DNA from: Bacteroidota bacterium
GTDB lineage: Bacteria; Bacteroidota; Bacteroidia; Bacteroidales; JAAUTT01
Reading direction: 5' to 3'
Length of the DNA stretch: 64,000 nt
NCBI GenBank assembly: GCA_030706405.1
Contig: JAUZOO010000001.1
Span: forward strand, 267,762 to 331,761
Shown: positions 9,347-18,491 of the stretch, piece after piece
How positions within the stretch are numbered: the stretch's first letter is position 1
Layout of the letters: every line of letters starts with the position of its first letter
Made by a program: the position numbers and the translations under genes
The notes under the pieces: generated by a model
The model's input: the letters and a program-made list of their open reading frames with translations, nothing else
Told to the model about the DNA's origin: nothing
The model's database searches: none

Positions 9347-10546
9347 TCACTTTGATTTACATTTCATTTTTTTGATTTCATTCTTGCAAAATTGAGAAAA
9401 GTCATCTTTGTTATTAAGCGCAATTTTTAGTGCTTTTTCCTCATATGTGATAGCCTCTCTTTTATAACCCAAATCAAAAAGTATGTGTGCATAAGTATCA
9501 ATGTATAGGCTATTATCGGGCTCGCTTTGAATGCTTATAAACGACCAGTCCCTCGCTAACTTCAAGCTGTTTATGTCATTAAACGTTTTATAGTTTTCAT
9601 AAATCTTCCAACTTAAATAACAAAGTTCATCAGTATCCAATTTATAACTTAAATAGTCTTTGGCCTTTTGGATATAAGTTTTCCAGACCATATTATTCTT
9701 AGAATTTTCTTTGAAAGAATCCATTGCTGAGATATATTCAAATTTCAGAAATGCTTCTTTAAAAAGCATTGAATCAATGAATTCTACTGAAATATTCCCT
9801 TTTTTATGGGTAAGATGTTCGTGCTCTATAAATGCTTTATAGACAGCAACAATTTTTTTATTTGTCTCTTTCTTGCCAAACTTTTGTTCAAACTCGGTCC
9901 GGTGTTTAAAAAAATACTTAAATTGAAAATTATCAACATCAATTAACCAATTCTTAAATAACTTCCAAGATTGTTCAGACATCTTTTTATCATTATCAAT
10001 CTTTTGAAAATACACATTCAATAATGTATCCAAATTTGCGGGTTGAGGGTCTAAATGTAGATATGAAGTTATTGTTGAAATAGAATAGTCTCCATCTGCT
10101 ATTCTTTGTTTTATTGCCTTGAAGTTTTTTGATGCGCTTAATGCATCTTTTGCATTTTCGATCAATACGGCAGCATCAGCCGATTTATCTTCGTCATATA
10201 GGTGTATAATTTCTCCTTTTGAATTCAAATAAAGGTAAAAAGGATATCCAATGCCATATCTTTGTCTTATTTTAATTCCTTCGCCCCCTTTGGAATTGAA
10301 ACTAACATTGATGAAATTCTGATTAAAAAAATCGCCGACCTCCTTTTTCCTAAAGATATTATTTGTCAAATTTCTGCTATAAGGGCAAGAAGTGTCGTAA
10401 CCATCCAAGAAAATTATTTTATTCTCTTTTTGAGCTTTATTTAAAACTGATTCAAAAGTACTTTCCTCTTGAAATATGATTCCTTTCTGCTGTGAATATA
10501 ATTCAAGACTCAGAAACAGTATCAAGATACAACTAACTATTCTCAT
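9347..10546 (-). CDS. Exported thioredoxin-fold protein with incomplete active site
   Basis: 399 residues. Residues 1-19 form a signal peptide (ILILFLSLELYSQ). Residues 20-140 are a thioredoxin fold like that of the 501-residue protein at 27321-28826: both have a KVGDFFNQNFI-type segment (EVGDFFNQNFI here, SVGDFFNQNFI there). The active-site position reads SCPYSRN: C54 is kept but the second cysteine is S57, encoded AGC where TGC would give Cys. The remaining ~250 residues are helical, ending with a TPR-like segment (YAHILFDLGYKREAITYEEK). With one cysteine it cannot perform classical dithiol exchange, though a monothiol role remains possible. The neighbouring TlpA-like gene at 11251 has an intact CxxC. 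Confidence 0.75.
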   Translation of the reverse strand: MRIVSCILILFLSLELYSQQKGIIFQEESTFESVLNKAQKENKIIFLDGYDTSCPYSRNLTNNIFRKKEVGDFFNQNFINVSFNSKGGEGIKIRQRYGIGYPFYLYLNSKGEIIHLYDEDKSADAAVLIENAKDALSASKNFKAIKQRIADGDYSISTITSYLHLDPQPANLDTLLNVYFQKIDNDKKMSEQSWKLFKNWLIDVDNFQFKYFFKHRTEFEQKFGKKETNKKIVAVYKAFIEHEHLTHKKGNISVEFIDSMLFKEAFLKFEYISAMDSFKENSKNNMVWKTYIQKAKDYLSYKLDTDELCYLSWKIYENYKTFNDINSLKLARDWSFISIQSEPDNSLYIDTYAHILFDLGYKREAITYEEKALKIALNNKDDFSQFCKNEIKKMKCKSK

Positions 10547-10668
10547 TTTTATGTATATATTTTTATATAGTCATAAATATAAGCTTGAATGATTATCGTT
10601 CCTGTCCCGTCAGATTTGCAATCCGATGACGGAATGGGTATAAGGTTTTGTAACCTTACCGTGCCCAT

Positions 10669-10700
10669 CTTAAGCCATAATGTACCGAGTGCCAGCGTGG
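10669..10700. repeat. Intergenic repeat, degraded copy B
   Basis: GCCCATCTTAAGCCATAATG followed by TACCGAGTGCC resembles the motif at 8521-8570 and 11124-11160. The same gap (10547-10770) also holds short inverted pairs, such as AAGGTTTTGTAACCTT at about 10632-10647. No gene was seen in the gap. Confidence 0.4.
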
Positions 10701-10770
10701 CCTTTATTTTTCCGGGAACACTCTATTGAATAGCCAGCTATGTCATTATGTTTTTCATAGAAGTTAAACG

Positions 10771-11076
10771 TTAAATTAATGGGGTAAAAAATTCAACCTT
10801 ACCGCATTTGGGACATATATACAGGTCGAACGATTCCCGGTTTACAAAGAGCTCAAATAAATTTCCGAGGACACCTGTACGAACGCCTTCGTGAAATTTG
10901 AAATTTCCCGAAAATACAAGGGGTATGTTACATCGTAAACAGTTTATGTTCCGTACACCGGGGCGCGCCTCACCAGTTTCGATTACCCTTTCTTCTGTAA
11001 AACTATAACAACAGTTCCAGCACATCTCGAAAGCTTCCTCTATTTCCGCCTGACAATTAGGGCAATGTTTTATCAT
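10771..11076 (-). CDS. Small double zinc-ribbon protein
   Basis: 101 residues, ATG start. The N-terminus has CPNCQAEIEEAFEMCWNC, one CxxC...CxxC zinc knuckle. A second set, CLRC at about residue 46 and CPKC at about residue 89, forms another. Between them is a hydrophobic loop (VLGNLFELFVN). There is no signal peptide, so it is cytoplasmic. The pattern resembles small zinc-ribbon proteins without assigned function. It stands alone, with 170-220 base gaps on either side. Confidence 0.65.
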   Translation of the reverse strand: MIKHCPNCQAEIEEAFEMCWNCCYSFTEERVIETGEARPGVRNINCLRCNIPLVFSGNFKFHEGVRTGVLGNLFELFVNRESFDLYICPKCGKVEFFTPLI

Positions 11077-11123
11077 ATCTATTTATTTTAATAGGTTGAA
11101 GCAGGCTATCACTCCTGCCAATG

Positions 11124-11160
11124 CCCGTCTTAAGCGATAGCATGACGAGTGCCTTAAACC
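11124..11160. repeat. Intergenic repeat, copy C
   Basis: CCCGTCTTAAGCGATAGCAT followed by GACGAGTGCCTTAAACC matches copy A at 8521-8570 with few differences. It lies downstream of the TlpA-like gene's stop at 11251, in the gap before the zinc-ribbon gene. Confidence 0.6.
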
Positions 11161-11250
11161 AATCCACATTTTAAGTACTTAAGTGAGAACGAAGTACGAC
11201 TGACAACTTAAAACCAGTAGCGTATGAACCCTTATCGGTAGCTGCTTTTA

Positions 11251-12003
11251 TTATTGTAATTCATCCAAAATCTTCACAAATACCTCGTTTGATTTAACTA
11301 TTAATTTTCCAGTTTTCGAATCTATTTCACATGGCAATCCAGCTTGAATATCTCTAACATAACCATCCTTGTCCACAAAAATATTACGTGGGAGTGATGT
11401 AATTTTCAATACTTTCTTATAGTCGTCTCCTTCTAACAATTGATAAAAATTAAACGGCTTAACATTAAGAAACTTCCTAATATCACCATCTTGGAATGTA
11501 CTATCAGATATTGCTATAAAGTTGAATTTTTCTCCGTACTTTTCCTTCAGTTTATTCAATTGTGGAATTTCTGCAACACATGGAGCACAATATTTTGCCC
11601 AAAAGTTTAACATGGTAGGTTTTCCTAATAATCCAGTTGATGAAAATGATTTGCCATTTAAATCTTTTAAAATAAAATCAGGTAATTTTTTATCAAGCAG
11701 CAAAAAAAGTGAATCTTGTTCAAAAACAAATTCAATCTTATCTTTTGTAATTTTTGAATCTACAGTTTTATTAGCAACTAAGGAAACGTAATTTATGATT
11801 GAATCCTTTTTTATTAACCTGTGATAAATAATTGGTTTTAAAGTGTAACCCTTAGGTAAAATTTTCACAACTGAATCAACAACAAAACGGACACTCATTT
11901 CATTCCGAAGTGGATCATTACTTAATTTGTAATAATTTATCTGCCCAAAACTCACTTTAAAAGTGAGCAAGAGTATCAATAATATCAACAACCTATTATT
12001 CAT
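11251..12003 (-). CDS. TlpA-like exported thiol-disulfide reductase
   Basis: 250 residues. The signal peptide covers residues 1-20 (LLILLILLLTFKVSFG). A non-conserved stalk of about 85 residues precedes an AhpC/TSA-Redoxin-type thioredoxin domain (about 106-245) starting LPDFILKDLNGKSF. The active site is YCAPC, with C139 and C142. SLPRNIFVDKDG carries the cis-proline loop. Periplasmic proteins of this type reduce disulfides, for example in cytochrome c maturation or envelope redox repair. No cytochrome genes are nearby, so the partner is unknown. Confidence 0.8.
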   Translation of the reverse strand: MNNRLLILLILLLTFKVSFGQINYYKLSNDPLRNEMSVRFVVDSVVKILPKGYTLKPIIYHRLIKKDSIINYVSLVANKTVDSKITKDKIEFVFEQDSLFLLLDKKLPDFILKDLNGKSFSSTGLLGKPTMLNFWAKYCAPCVAEIPQLNKLKEKYGEKFNFIAISDSTFQDGDIRKFLNVKPFNFYQLLEGDDYKKVLKITSLPRNIFVDKDGYVRDIQAGLPCEIDSKTGKLIVKSNEVFVKILDELQ

Positions 12004-12036
12004 TAGTCCCGTTTGTTTAATTGAGAGGCCCTTTCT

Positions 12037-12065
12037 ACCTGTCAGGTTTTAAAAACCTGACAGGT
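12037..12065. repeat. Perfect 29-base intergenic palindrome
   Basis: Arms ACCTGTCAGGTTTT and its exact complement are separated by one A. It lies between the TlpA-like gene start (12003) and the helical-protein gene stop (12088). It could fold as a strong hairpin and terminate the upstream gene, but no T-run follows on the minus strand. It may be a dispersed palindromic element. Confidence 0.7.
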
Positions 12066-12087
12066 ATAAAAAAAGAGGTTCCTCCCT

Positions 12088-12810
12088 TTATTGATTTGCT
12101 TTCCCGTTATCCGTCGTATTATTCGAAGTACCATTCTCAGTGGGCGTTTTATCCTCATAACGTACTCCTGTGTTAATAATCATGCGGGCATTTTTATAAG
12201 CATTATAAAAAGCAGGATAGGTGTTTTTTAACTTTTCCATAATGCGGTCTATACGTTCCTTTTGGATATGGTCGAGTTCTTTAAACTGCTGGCGTAGCTG
12301 TTGGTTGGCATCCTTACGCTCGCCGCGAACATTACGGGGAATAGCGAGCATATCCTCAAAATTATCAATATGGTCTTTCAGGTCGGAAAGATCGCCGGGG
12401 GTAACGGCATATTTAGCCAAAGCCTCAAGGTTGTTCTGGGCCAAATCGTAAATAATACGGCTGCGGTCGAGCAGCAGGCCTTCGCGGCAATAAATAAAGT
12501 CGCTCGAGGTATAATTTACCTTACCTTTAAGTTCGTTACTGTTACTATCGGTAGCAAAGGCATAAATAGCTGAGGCCGTTTCCATGGCTTTTTCGGCCAG
12601 TAACAAAGAAACTCTGCCCTTTTCCTCAGTAATACCTTTAGTTCCTGTTTCGGTAAATTTACGGGACTCCTGTATCTCCCGTATTTTATTGCCCAGATCG
12701 GCAAAAGCTTCTTTTAACGCAGGTACCTGCTCTATGATAGACATATTCAGGTCGCCTACTTTGCGCACTGCAATAGCGCTGGTTAGTCTGTTGTCTAAAT
12801 TGCTGTCCAT
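12088..12810 (-). CDS. Helical protein of unknown function, family 1
   Basis: 240 residues, no signal peptide or membrane segment, ATG start. It is predicted to be nearly all helical, with charged heptad-like stretches such as QQFKELDHIQKERIDRIMEK, and a low-complexity tail rich in Asn, Thr and Gly. It looks cytoplasmic and structural, or an interaction protein. A second helical protein of similar size and composition is encoded at 26362-27120. Each gene lies next to a 21-bp-periodic DNA array (here directly upstream). I do not recognise a functional domain, and I cannot show that the two proteins are homologous by eye. Confidence 0.65.
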   Translation of the reverse strand: MDSNLDNRLTSAIAVRKVGDLNMSIIEQVPALKEAFADLGNKIREIQESRKFTETGTKGITEEKGRVSLLLAEKAMETASAIYAFATDSNSNELKGKVNYTSSDFIYCREGLLLDRSRIIYDLAQNNLEALAKYAVTPGDLSDLKDHIDNFEDMLAIPRNVRGERKDANQQLRQQFKELDHIQKERIDRIMEKLKNTYPAFYNAYKNARMIINTGVRYEDKTPTENGTSNNTTDNGKANQ

Positions 12811-12866
12811 AGTTGTAAAATTTTGTTAATTAGGGTATAGTTTAAAGGGTAAAATAGCAAAGTGCT

Positions 12867-13227
12867 TTATCCGGACGATAAATAAAGTTTTCTGAACATG
12901 TTTTTAATTTATCCGAACGCATTTCAAAAATTTCCGATAATGTTTAAAGAAACTCCCGCAATGTCTTAAATCTTTCCGAACGTCTTTCGGGACTTTCGGA
13001 TGATGTTACAAACCTTTTAGATAGTGTTTCGGAACTTTCTAAATGTCTTTTAAGTTTTTCTGATGATGTTTTGTGACTCTCAGATTAATATTCCGGAGTT
13101 TCCGGACATCCTTTTAAGTTTTCCGATGATGTTTTAGATTCTTCTGAAAAACTTTATTTATTTTCCGAACAGTTTAATTATATTTCATTTCGCTTTGTAA
13201 AACATGCCGGGTAATTTCCCCAGACCT
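12867..13227. repeat. Tandem array with exact 21-bp period, about 17 degenerate units
   Basis: A T-rich leader followed by a CCGA/CTGA-like anchor recurs at 12871, 12892, 12913, 12934, 12955, 12976, 12997, 13018, 13039, 13060, 13081, 13102, 13123, 13144, 13165, 13186 and 13207, each exactly 21 bases apart. A typical unit is TTTCCGATGATGTTTTAGAT. Base identity between units is low, yet no insertion or deletion breaks the period. Read on the minus strand, one frame gives a 7-residue pattern like TSSENLK but with several stops; the other frames also have stops. It begins about 57 bases upstream of the gene at 12088-12810. Confidence 0.75.
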
Positions 13228-13498
13228 ATGGCAATTGTCAATGAACTTATTTACAGTTTCAAAAATATTTTTTAGTGTTATTTAAACCAAGTGGGTAAAT
13301 GGTCCAAAAGTGTGAATACCCCCTTTTTGATTGTGAATTACCTTAATTTTACATGTGAATACCCCTGATTTTAAGTTTGAATGCTTTGAAGAAACAAAAC
13401 AACTGTGAGTATCCCCATGCAATACTGAATATAATCGATGAAAACAAAAACCTTTCGTTTTTAAGTTTTGCATTCTATCTAATAACAATTGGGGTAGT
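13228..13498. other. Non-coding stretch with loosely repeated GTGAATACC motifs
   Basis: No convincing gene is seen between the 21-bp array and the LytTR gene. GTGAAT-type motifs followed by ACCCC or similar occur at about 13312, 13333, 13355 and 13405, spaced 21, 22 and 50 bases. They may be a decayed extension of a repeat array or binding sites. Confidence 0.35.
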
Positions 13499-13852
13499 TT
13501 AAAGACCTTTCACAGTTTTATCGATAAGCTTTCCTTTGTAATTTTCCGAAACAGGCACAATATGTTCTCCTGCCAAGACCAATTGACGGCTTTTATCGTT
13601 GAACTTAACAAGGTGTTGCAGGTTCACAATATGAGATCGGTGGCATCGAAAAAATACAGGATGTACATGTTTTTGTTCAATATCCGAAAGATTATATAAA
13701 ACTCGCAATGGAGAATCGCGATTGATAATGTAAACAAGGGTATTGTTGCCCTCGGCCTGAAATCGAATAACTTCTTTATAATCAAAATACTCATAACCTC
13801 CGCAGGTTTTAATAACCAACGGTTTCAATGTTGAAATAAGGGAATCTTGCAT
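13499..13852 (-). CDS. Stand-alone LytTR DNA-binding protein
   Basis: 117 residues, essentially a bare LytTR domain: YKEVIRFQAEGNNTLVYI near the N-terminus, then FFRCHRSHIVNLQHLVKF, the typical recognition segment of AgrA/LytR-type regulators, and a C-terminal VPVSENYKGKL. No receiver or membrane domain is present, so either it is regulated by level or partner, or the sensing module is elsewhere. LytTR proteins bind pairs of short direct repeats. The repeated motifs just downstream (13312-13405) are candidates but do not match the known consensus well. Confidence 0.85.
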   Translation of the reverse strand: MQDSLISTLKPLVIKTCGGYEYFDYKEVIRFQAEGNNTLVYIINRDSPLRVLYNLSDIEQKHVHPVFFRCHRSHIVNLQHLVKFNDKSRQLVLAGEHIVPVSENYKGKLIDKTVKGL

Positions 13853-14120
13853 AATTGCATAATTGGGTAGTTAGTTTAACGATTATTTATAATAAAATCT
13901 CATGTTGAAAACGTATTTTAAATTTTAAGATCAATACCATAAACGGTACTTTTCAAAAGTTAAAGATATTCCATTGGCAAATTTTGTTATGGTTAATATG
14001 TAACAAAAAAAAGTTCTTTAGTAACATTCCAAATAAGCAAATTAAACTTGTTTAGGCTCAGACTGAAAAGAATATGTTTTAAAAAGCAGCCTATGTGCCC
14101 TGTGGTTATTTACAAATTAA

Positions 14121-14128
14121 TACCTTTG
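14121..14128 (+). promoter_or_regulatory. -7 promoter element for the polyprenyl synthase gene
   Basis: TACCTTTG fits TAnnTTTG and lies 25 bases before the ATG at 14153. This implies that transcription starts inside the longer open frame and supports the shorter protein. The -33 element is not clear. Confidence 0.45.
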
Positions 14129-14152
14129 GAGGCATTCAAAATAGAAGCTAAA

Positions 14153-15130
14153 ATGATTAGTTTACAGTCGTGCCTCGAAATCATCGATCGGGAACTCGAA
14201 ACCTTCAAATCCGAGAAGAAAACACCTTCGGAATTATACGAACCGGTATATTATATTCTCAGTCTTGGCGGAAAGCGTATCCGTCCGGCCCTTGCGCTTA
14301 TGGCCTGCAATCTTTTCTCCAACGATGTTTCGGAAGCCGTAAAGCCGGCTCTGGCTATCGAAGTCTTTCATAACTTCACGTTGGTGCATGATGATATTAT
14401 GGACAATGCCCCCATCCGTCGAAGCAAACCTACGGTTCATTCCAAATGGGACAATAACGTTGCCATCCTCTCGGGCGATGCTATGCAGATTATGGCTTAT
14501 CGCCTGATTTGCGAAAGTAAACCGGCAATCCTAAAATCATTGCTCGATATTTTCAATACCACCGCCCTTGAGGTATGTGAAGGTCAGCAGTACGATATGA
14601 ACTTTGCCACACGCAACGATGTTACCCTTGGCGAATACATCCGCATGATTGAGCTAAAAACGTCGGTGTTATTGGCGGCAAGTCTTAAAATTGGGGCTGT
14701 GTGTGCGGAAGCTCCCGAAAGCGAAGCCCAAAAACTTTACGAGTTTGGTCGTAACCTTGGCCTGGCCTTCCAGATTCAGGACGATTATCTTGATGTGTAT
14801 GCCAATCGGGATGTGTTTGGAAAAGCCACTGGTGGAGACATCGCCGAAAATAAAAAAACTTTTCTGCTCATCAAATCCCTTGAACTGGCTACCGGCAAAC
14901 ATGCCAAAACTCTTCAGGATGCTATTAACAACCAGATTACCGACGCTGATGAAAAAGTAGCTCTTGTGAAAGATGTTTACAACCTCCTCAATATCCCAGA
15001 ACTCGCCATCAAATCAATCGAAAACTATACCAACAAAGCTTTTAAATACCTCGACTCTGTTGTTGTCGATAATTCAAGAAAAGAACTGCTTCACGAACTG
15101 GCCCGCGATTTAATGAAGCGGGACCGTTAA
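14153..15130 (+). CDS. Polyprenyl diphosphate synthase
   Basis: 325 residues from the ATG at 14153. The frame is open from 14048, but the extra 35 residues do not resemble the family and a -7 promoter element lies within them. The two aspartate-rich motifs of trans-isoprenyl synthases are present: LVHDDIMDNA (first, DDxxD) and FQIQDDYLDVY (second). GGKRIRPALALMAC is the usual substrate-binding segment. The enzyme condenses IPP with allylic diphosphates to make chains for menaquinone or other lipids. The chain length cannot be read safely. It is transcribed towards an MFS gene on the other strand. Confidence 0.88.
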   Translation: MISLQSCLEIIDRELETFKSEKKTPSELYEPVYYILSLGGKRIRPALALMACNLFSNDVSEAVKPALAIEVFHNFTLVHDDIMDNAPIRRSKPTVHSKWDNNVAILSGDAMQIMAYRLICESKPAILKSLLDIFNTTALEVCEGQQYDMNFATRNDVTLGEYIRMIELKTSVLLAASLKIGAVCAEAPESEAQKLYEFGRNLGLAFQIQDDYLDVYANRDVFGKATGGDIAENKKTFLLIKSLELATGKHAKTLQDAINNQITDADEKVALVKDVYNLLNIPELAIKSIENYTNKAFKYLDSVVVDNSRKELLHELARDLMKRDR

Positions 15131-15132
15131 TA

Positions 15133-15153
15133 ATTGAGTACTTAGTACTCAAT
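15133..15153. terminator. Perfect inverted repeat between convergent genes
   Basis: Arms ATTGAGTACT and AGTACTCAAT flank a single T, between the ends of the polyprenyl synthase gene and the MFS gene. It could stop transcription from both sides, though T-runs are weak. Confidence 0.4.
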
Positions 15154-15154
15154 A

Positions 15155-16462
15155 CTACGCCTTTTCCTTTAACCTCGTAAACGCCAATATCACCAAACTC
15201 ACAATAAAAAAGCCCGAAAGCGTGAGTGCACTATTGCGCATGGAGCCGGTAAGCTGTTCGATAAGTCCAAAGCTGAACATCCCCAGTACAATAGCCAGTT
15301 TTTCGGTAATATCGTAAAAGCTGAAATACGAAGCCGTATCGATAGTGTCTTTCGGAATCAATTTTGAATAGGTGGAACGCGCCTGCGATTGTATTCCGCC
15401 CATCACCATGCCCACCATACCGGCAAGGATGTAAAACTCACCGGCTGTTTTAATGCCATAAGCCGAGATGCACACCGCAATCCAAATGCACAGCATAATC
15501 ATCAGCGAGAGTTTATTGCCCCACCGCGCCGATACTTCGCCAAACAACGTAGCTCCCACAATGGCCAGCACTTGTATTATCAATATAGTATAAATCATGT
15601 TACTCGAAGGAATCTTCAGTTCAACCAATCCAAACTGGGTGGCAACGAGCATAATCGTTTGAACACCCATGCTAAAAAACCAGAAAGCGAGTAGAAACCG
15701 AATTGTTGATGCCCTTTGACTTACCTTTTTAAATACTGCAATGATTTCGATAAACCCCTTCGAAAATACACTGGTACGAAACGTAAACTGCCCGGAATAC
15801 TCTTTCAGGTACCAGAAGGCAATCTGCGAAATGGCAATCCACCAAATACCAACTTCCAAAAATGAAAACCGCATGGCATCGAGCTCGTTCTTAAAGCCTA
15901 GTTTATTATAAAAGGTAATGGTGAGCAAATTAATAATGAGGAGCAACATACTCCCGGCATATCCGAACGAAAATCCACGGGCGCTCACCTTATCCTGCCT
16001 GTCGGGCGTGGCGATAATGGGCAGGAACGAATTATAATACACCAGCGAGCCGGCATAACCAATCACCGCAAGTCCCACCAGAATAATACCATATTCAATA
16101 TTTGCACCATTAAACCAATAAAGGCTAAAACACGAAGCGCCGCCAATCATTGTAAAAACACGCATAAACCGCTTACGGTAACCGCCAAGATCGGCAATCC
16201 CCGAGAGCAAAGGTGTTAAGAAAATAATAAGAAAATAGGCTGCTGCTATCGCATAATCGTACAAAACCGTATTCTTAACCGGAATACCTAAAAATGTAAC
16301 AATATCGTTTCCAAATTTCTGTTTGGTGGTAATCTGATAATACAAAGGAAACAGTGCGGTAGTAATAATAAGGTTGTAGGCCGAATTGGCAATATCGTAC
16401 GAACACCAGGCGTTAATTACCTTTTTATTATTCTTTTCAACGGTTGAAACAGGTTGGCTCAT
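15155..16462 (-). CDS. MFS transporter, UMF1 / Atg22-like family
   Basis: 435 residues from the ATG at 16462 (MSQPVSTVEKNNKK). The frame extends 24 codons upstream, but that part is not family-like. About 12 hydrophobic segments are visible. The N-terminus WCSYDIANSAYNLIITTALF is a hallmark of the UMF1 subgroup. LSGIADLGGYRKRFM corresponds to the MFS cytoplasmic loop between helices 2 and 3. Substrates of bacterial members are not established. It diverges from atpD with about 165 bases between starts. Confidence 0.8.
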   Translation of the reverse strand: MSQPVSTVEKNNKKVINAWCSYDIANSAYNLIITTALFPLYYQITTKQKFGNDIVTFLGIPVKNTVLYDYAIAAAYFLIIFLTPLLSGIADLGGYRKRFMRVFTMIGGASCFSLYWFNGANIEYGIILVGLAVIGYAGSLVYYNSFLPIIATPDRQDKVSARGFSFGYAGSMLLLIINLLTITFYNKLGFKNELDAMRFSFLEVGIWWIAISQIAFWYLKEYSGQFTFRTSVFSKGFIEIIAVFKKVSQRASTIRFLLAFWFFSMGVQTIMLVATQFGLVELKIPSSNMIYTILIIQVLAIVGATLFGEVSARWGNKLSLMIMLCIWIAVCISAYGIKTAGEFYILAGMVGMVMGGIQSQARSTYSKLIPKDTIDTASYFSFYDITEKLAIVLGMFSFGLIEQLTGSMRNSALTLSGFFIVSLVILAFTRLKEKA

Positions 16463-16603
16463 GTAATTTTTGGAGCGAAAATACAAAAAAATATAAGCGT
16501 AACCCGTTGACAGGAAAACTCCTTTGTCCTTCAAAAGAATTTCTGCAAAATATTTCCTTGTTTTGAATTATTAACTACTTTTAAAAGTTTTATAATTTCC
16601 TAA

Positions 16604-18136
<1,533 letters not shown>

Positions 18137-18155
18137 ATATGCCAATTACTCAATG

Positions 18156-18201
18156 TGCCAATGTGCCAATTAACGCATCTTCTTTAATTGACGCATTGGC
18201 A
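18156..18201. repeat. Imperfect hairpin between atpD and atpC
   Basis: The left arm TGCCAATGTGCCAATT (18156-18171) pairs with AATTGACGCATTGGCA (18186-18201) with two mismatches around a 14-base loop. A further ATATGCCAATT lies at 18138 and ATATTGG follows. Extra TGCCAAT copies make it look like a small repetitive palindromic element inserted in the operon. It could stabilise atpD mRNA or reduce atpC expression. Confidence 0.6.
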
Positions 18202-18227
18202 TATTGGTTCATCGAAAAATTATAAAA

Positions 18228-18473
18228 ATGTATCTCGAAATACTTACCCCTAGTAAAAAAGTATTTGCCGGCGACATTAAACTGGTTAAAGTTCCCGGAA
18301 GCGCCGGTTCCTTTGAAATTATGAAGAACCACGCCCCCATCATTTCTACGCTTGATGAGGGAAACGTCCGGGTTGTCACCCCCGACAATGAAATTCAGAA
18401 TTTTGGCATTAAAAGCGGGGTTGTACAAGTCCTTGAAAACAAGGTTATCATACTAGCCGAATCGTTATTATAA
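18228..18473 (+). CDS. atpC: F1Fo ATP synthase subunit epsilon, short form
   Basis: 81 residues from the ATG at 18228 (MYLEILTPSKKVF). An in-frame start 24 bases earlier lies in the hairpin flank and is unlikely. Only the N-terminal beta-sandwich is present (GSFEIMKNHAPIISTLDEG is typical). The C-terminal two-helix domain that inhibits ATP hydrolysis in other bacteria is missing, and the usual length is about 130-140. Short epsilon subunits occur in Bacteroidota. It follows atpD by 91 bases containing the hairpin. Confidence 0.92.
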   Translation: MYLEILTPSKKVFAGDIKLVKVPGSAGSFEIMKNHAPIISTLDEGNVRVVTPDNEIQNFGIKSGVVQVLENKVIILAESLL

Positions 18474-18491
18474 CAGGTAAATTTCCTTTTC

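Noticed and set aside
8521-11160. Integron attC sites
   Set aside because: The repeated motif lacks the RYYYAAC/GTTRRRY ends and no integrase is present.
12867-13227. CRISPR array
   Set aside because: Units are degenerate and contiguous, with no conserved repeat alternating with unique spacers and no cas genes nearby.
13282-13488. A 68-residue minus-strand protein
   Set aside because: Composition is not protein-like and it covers the repeated GTGAAT motifs. No ribosome-binding site is evident.
14048-14152. N-terminal extension of the polyprenyl synthase
   Set aside because: The extra residues do not resemble the family and a -7 promoter element lies inside this segment, so the later ATG is preferred.
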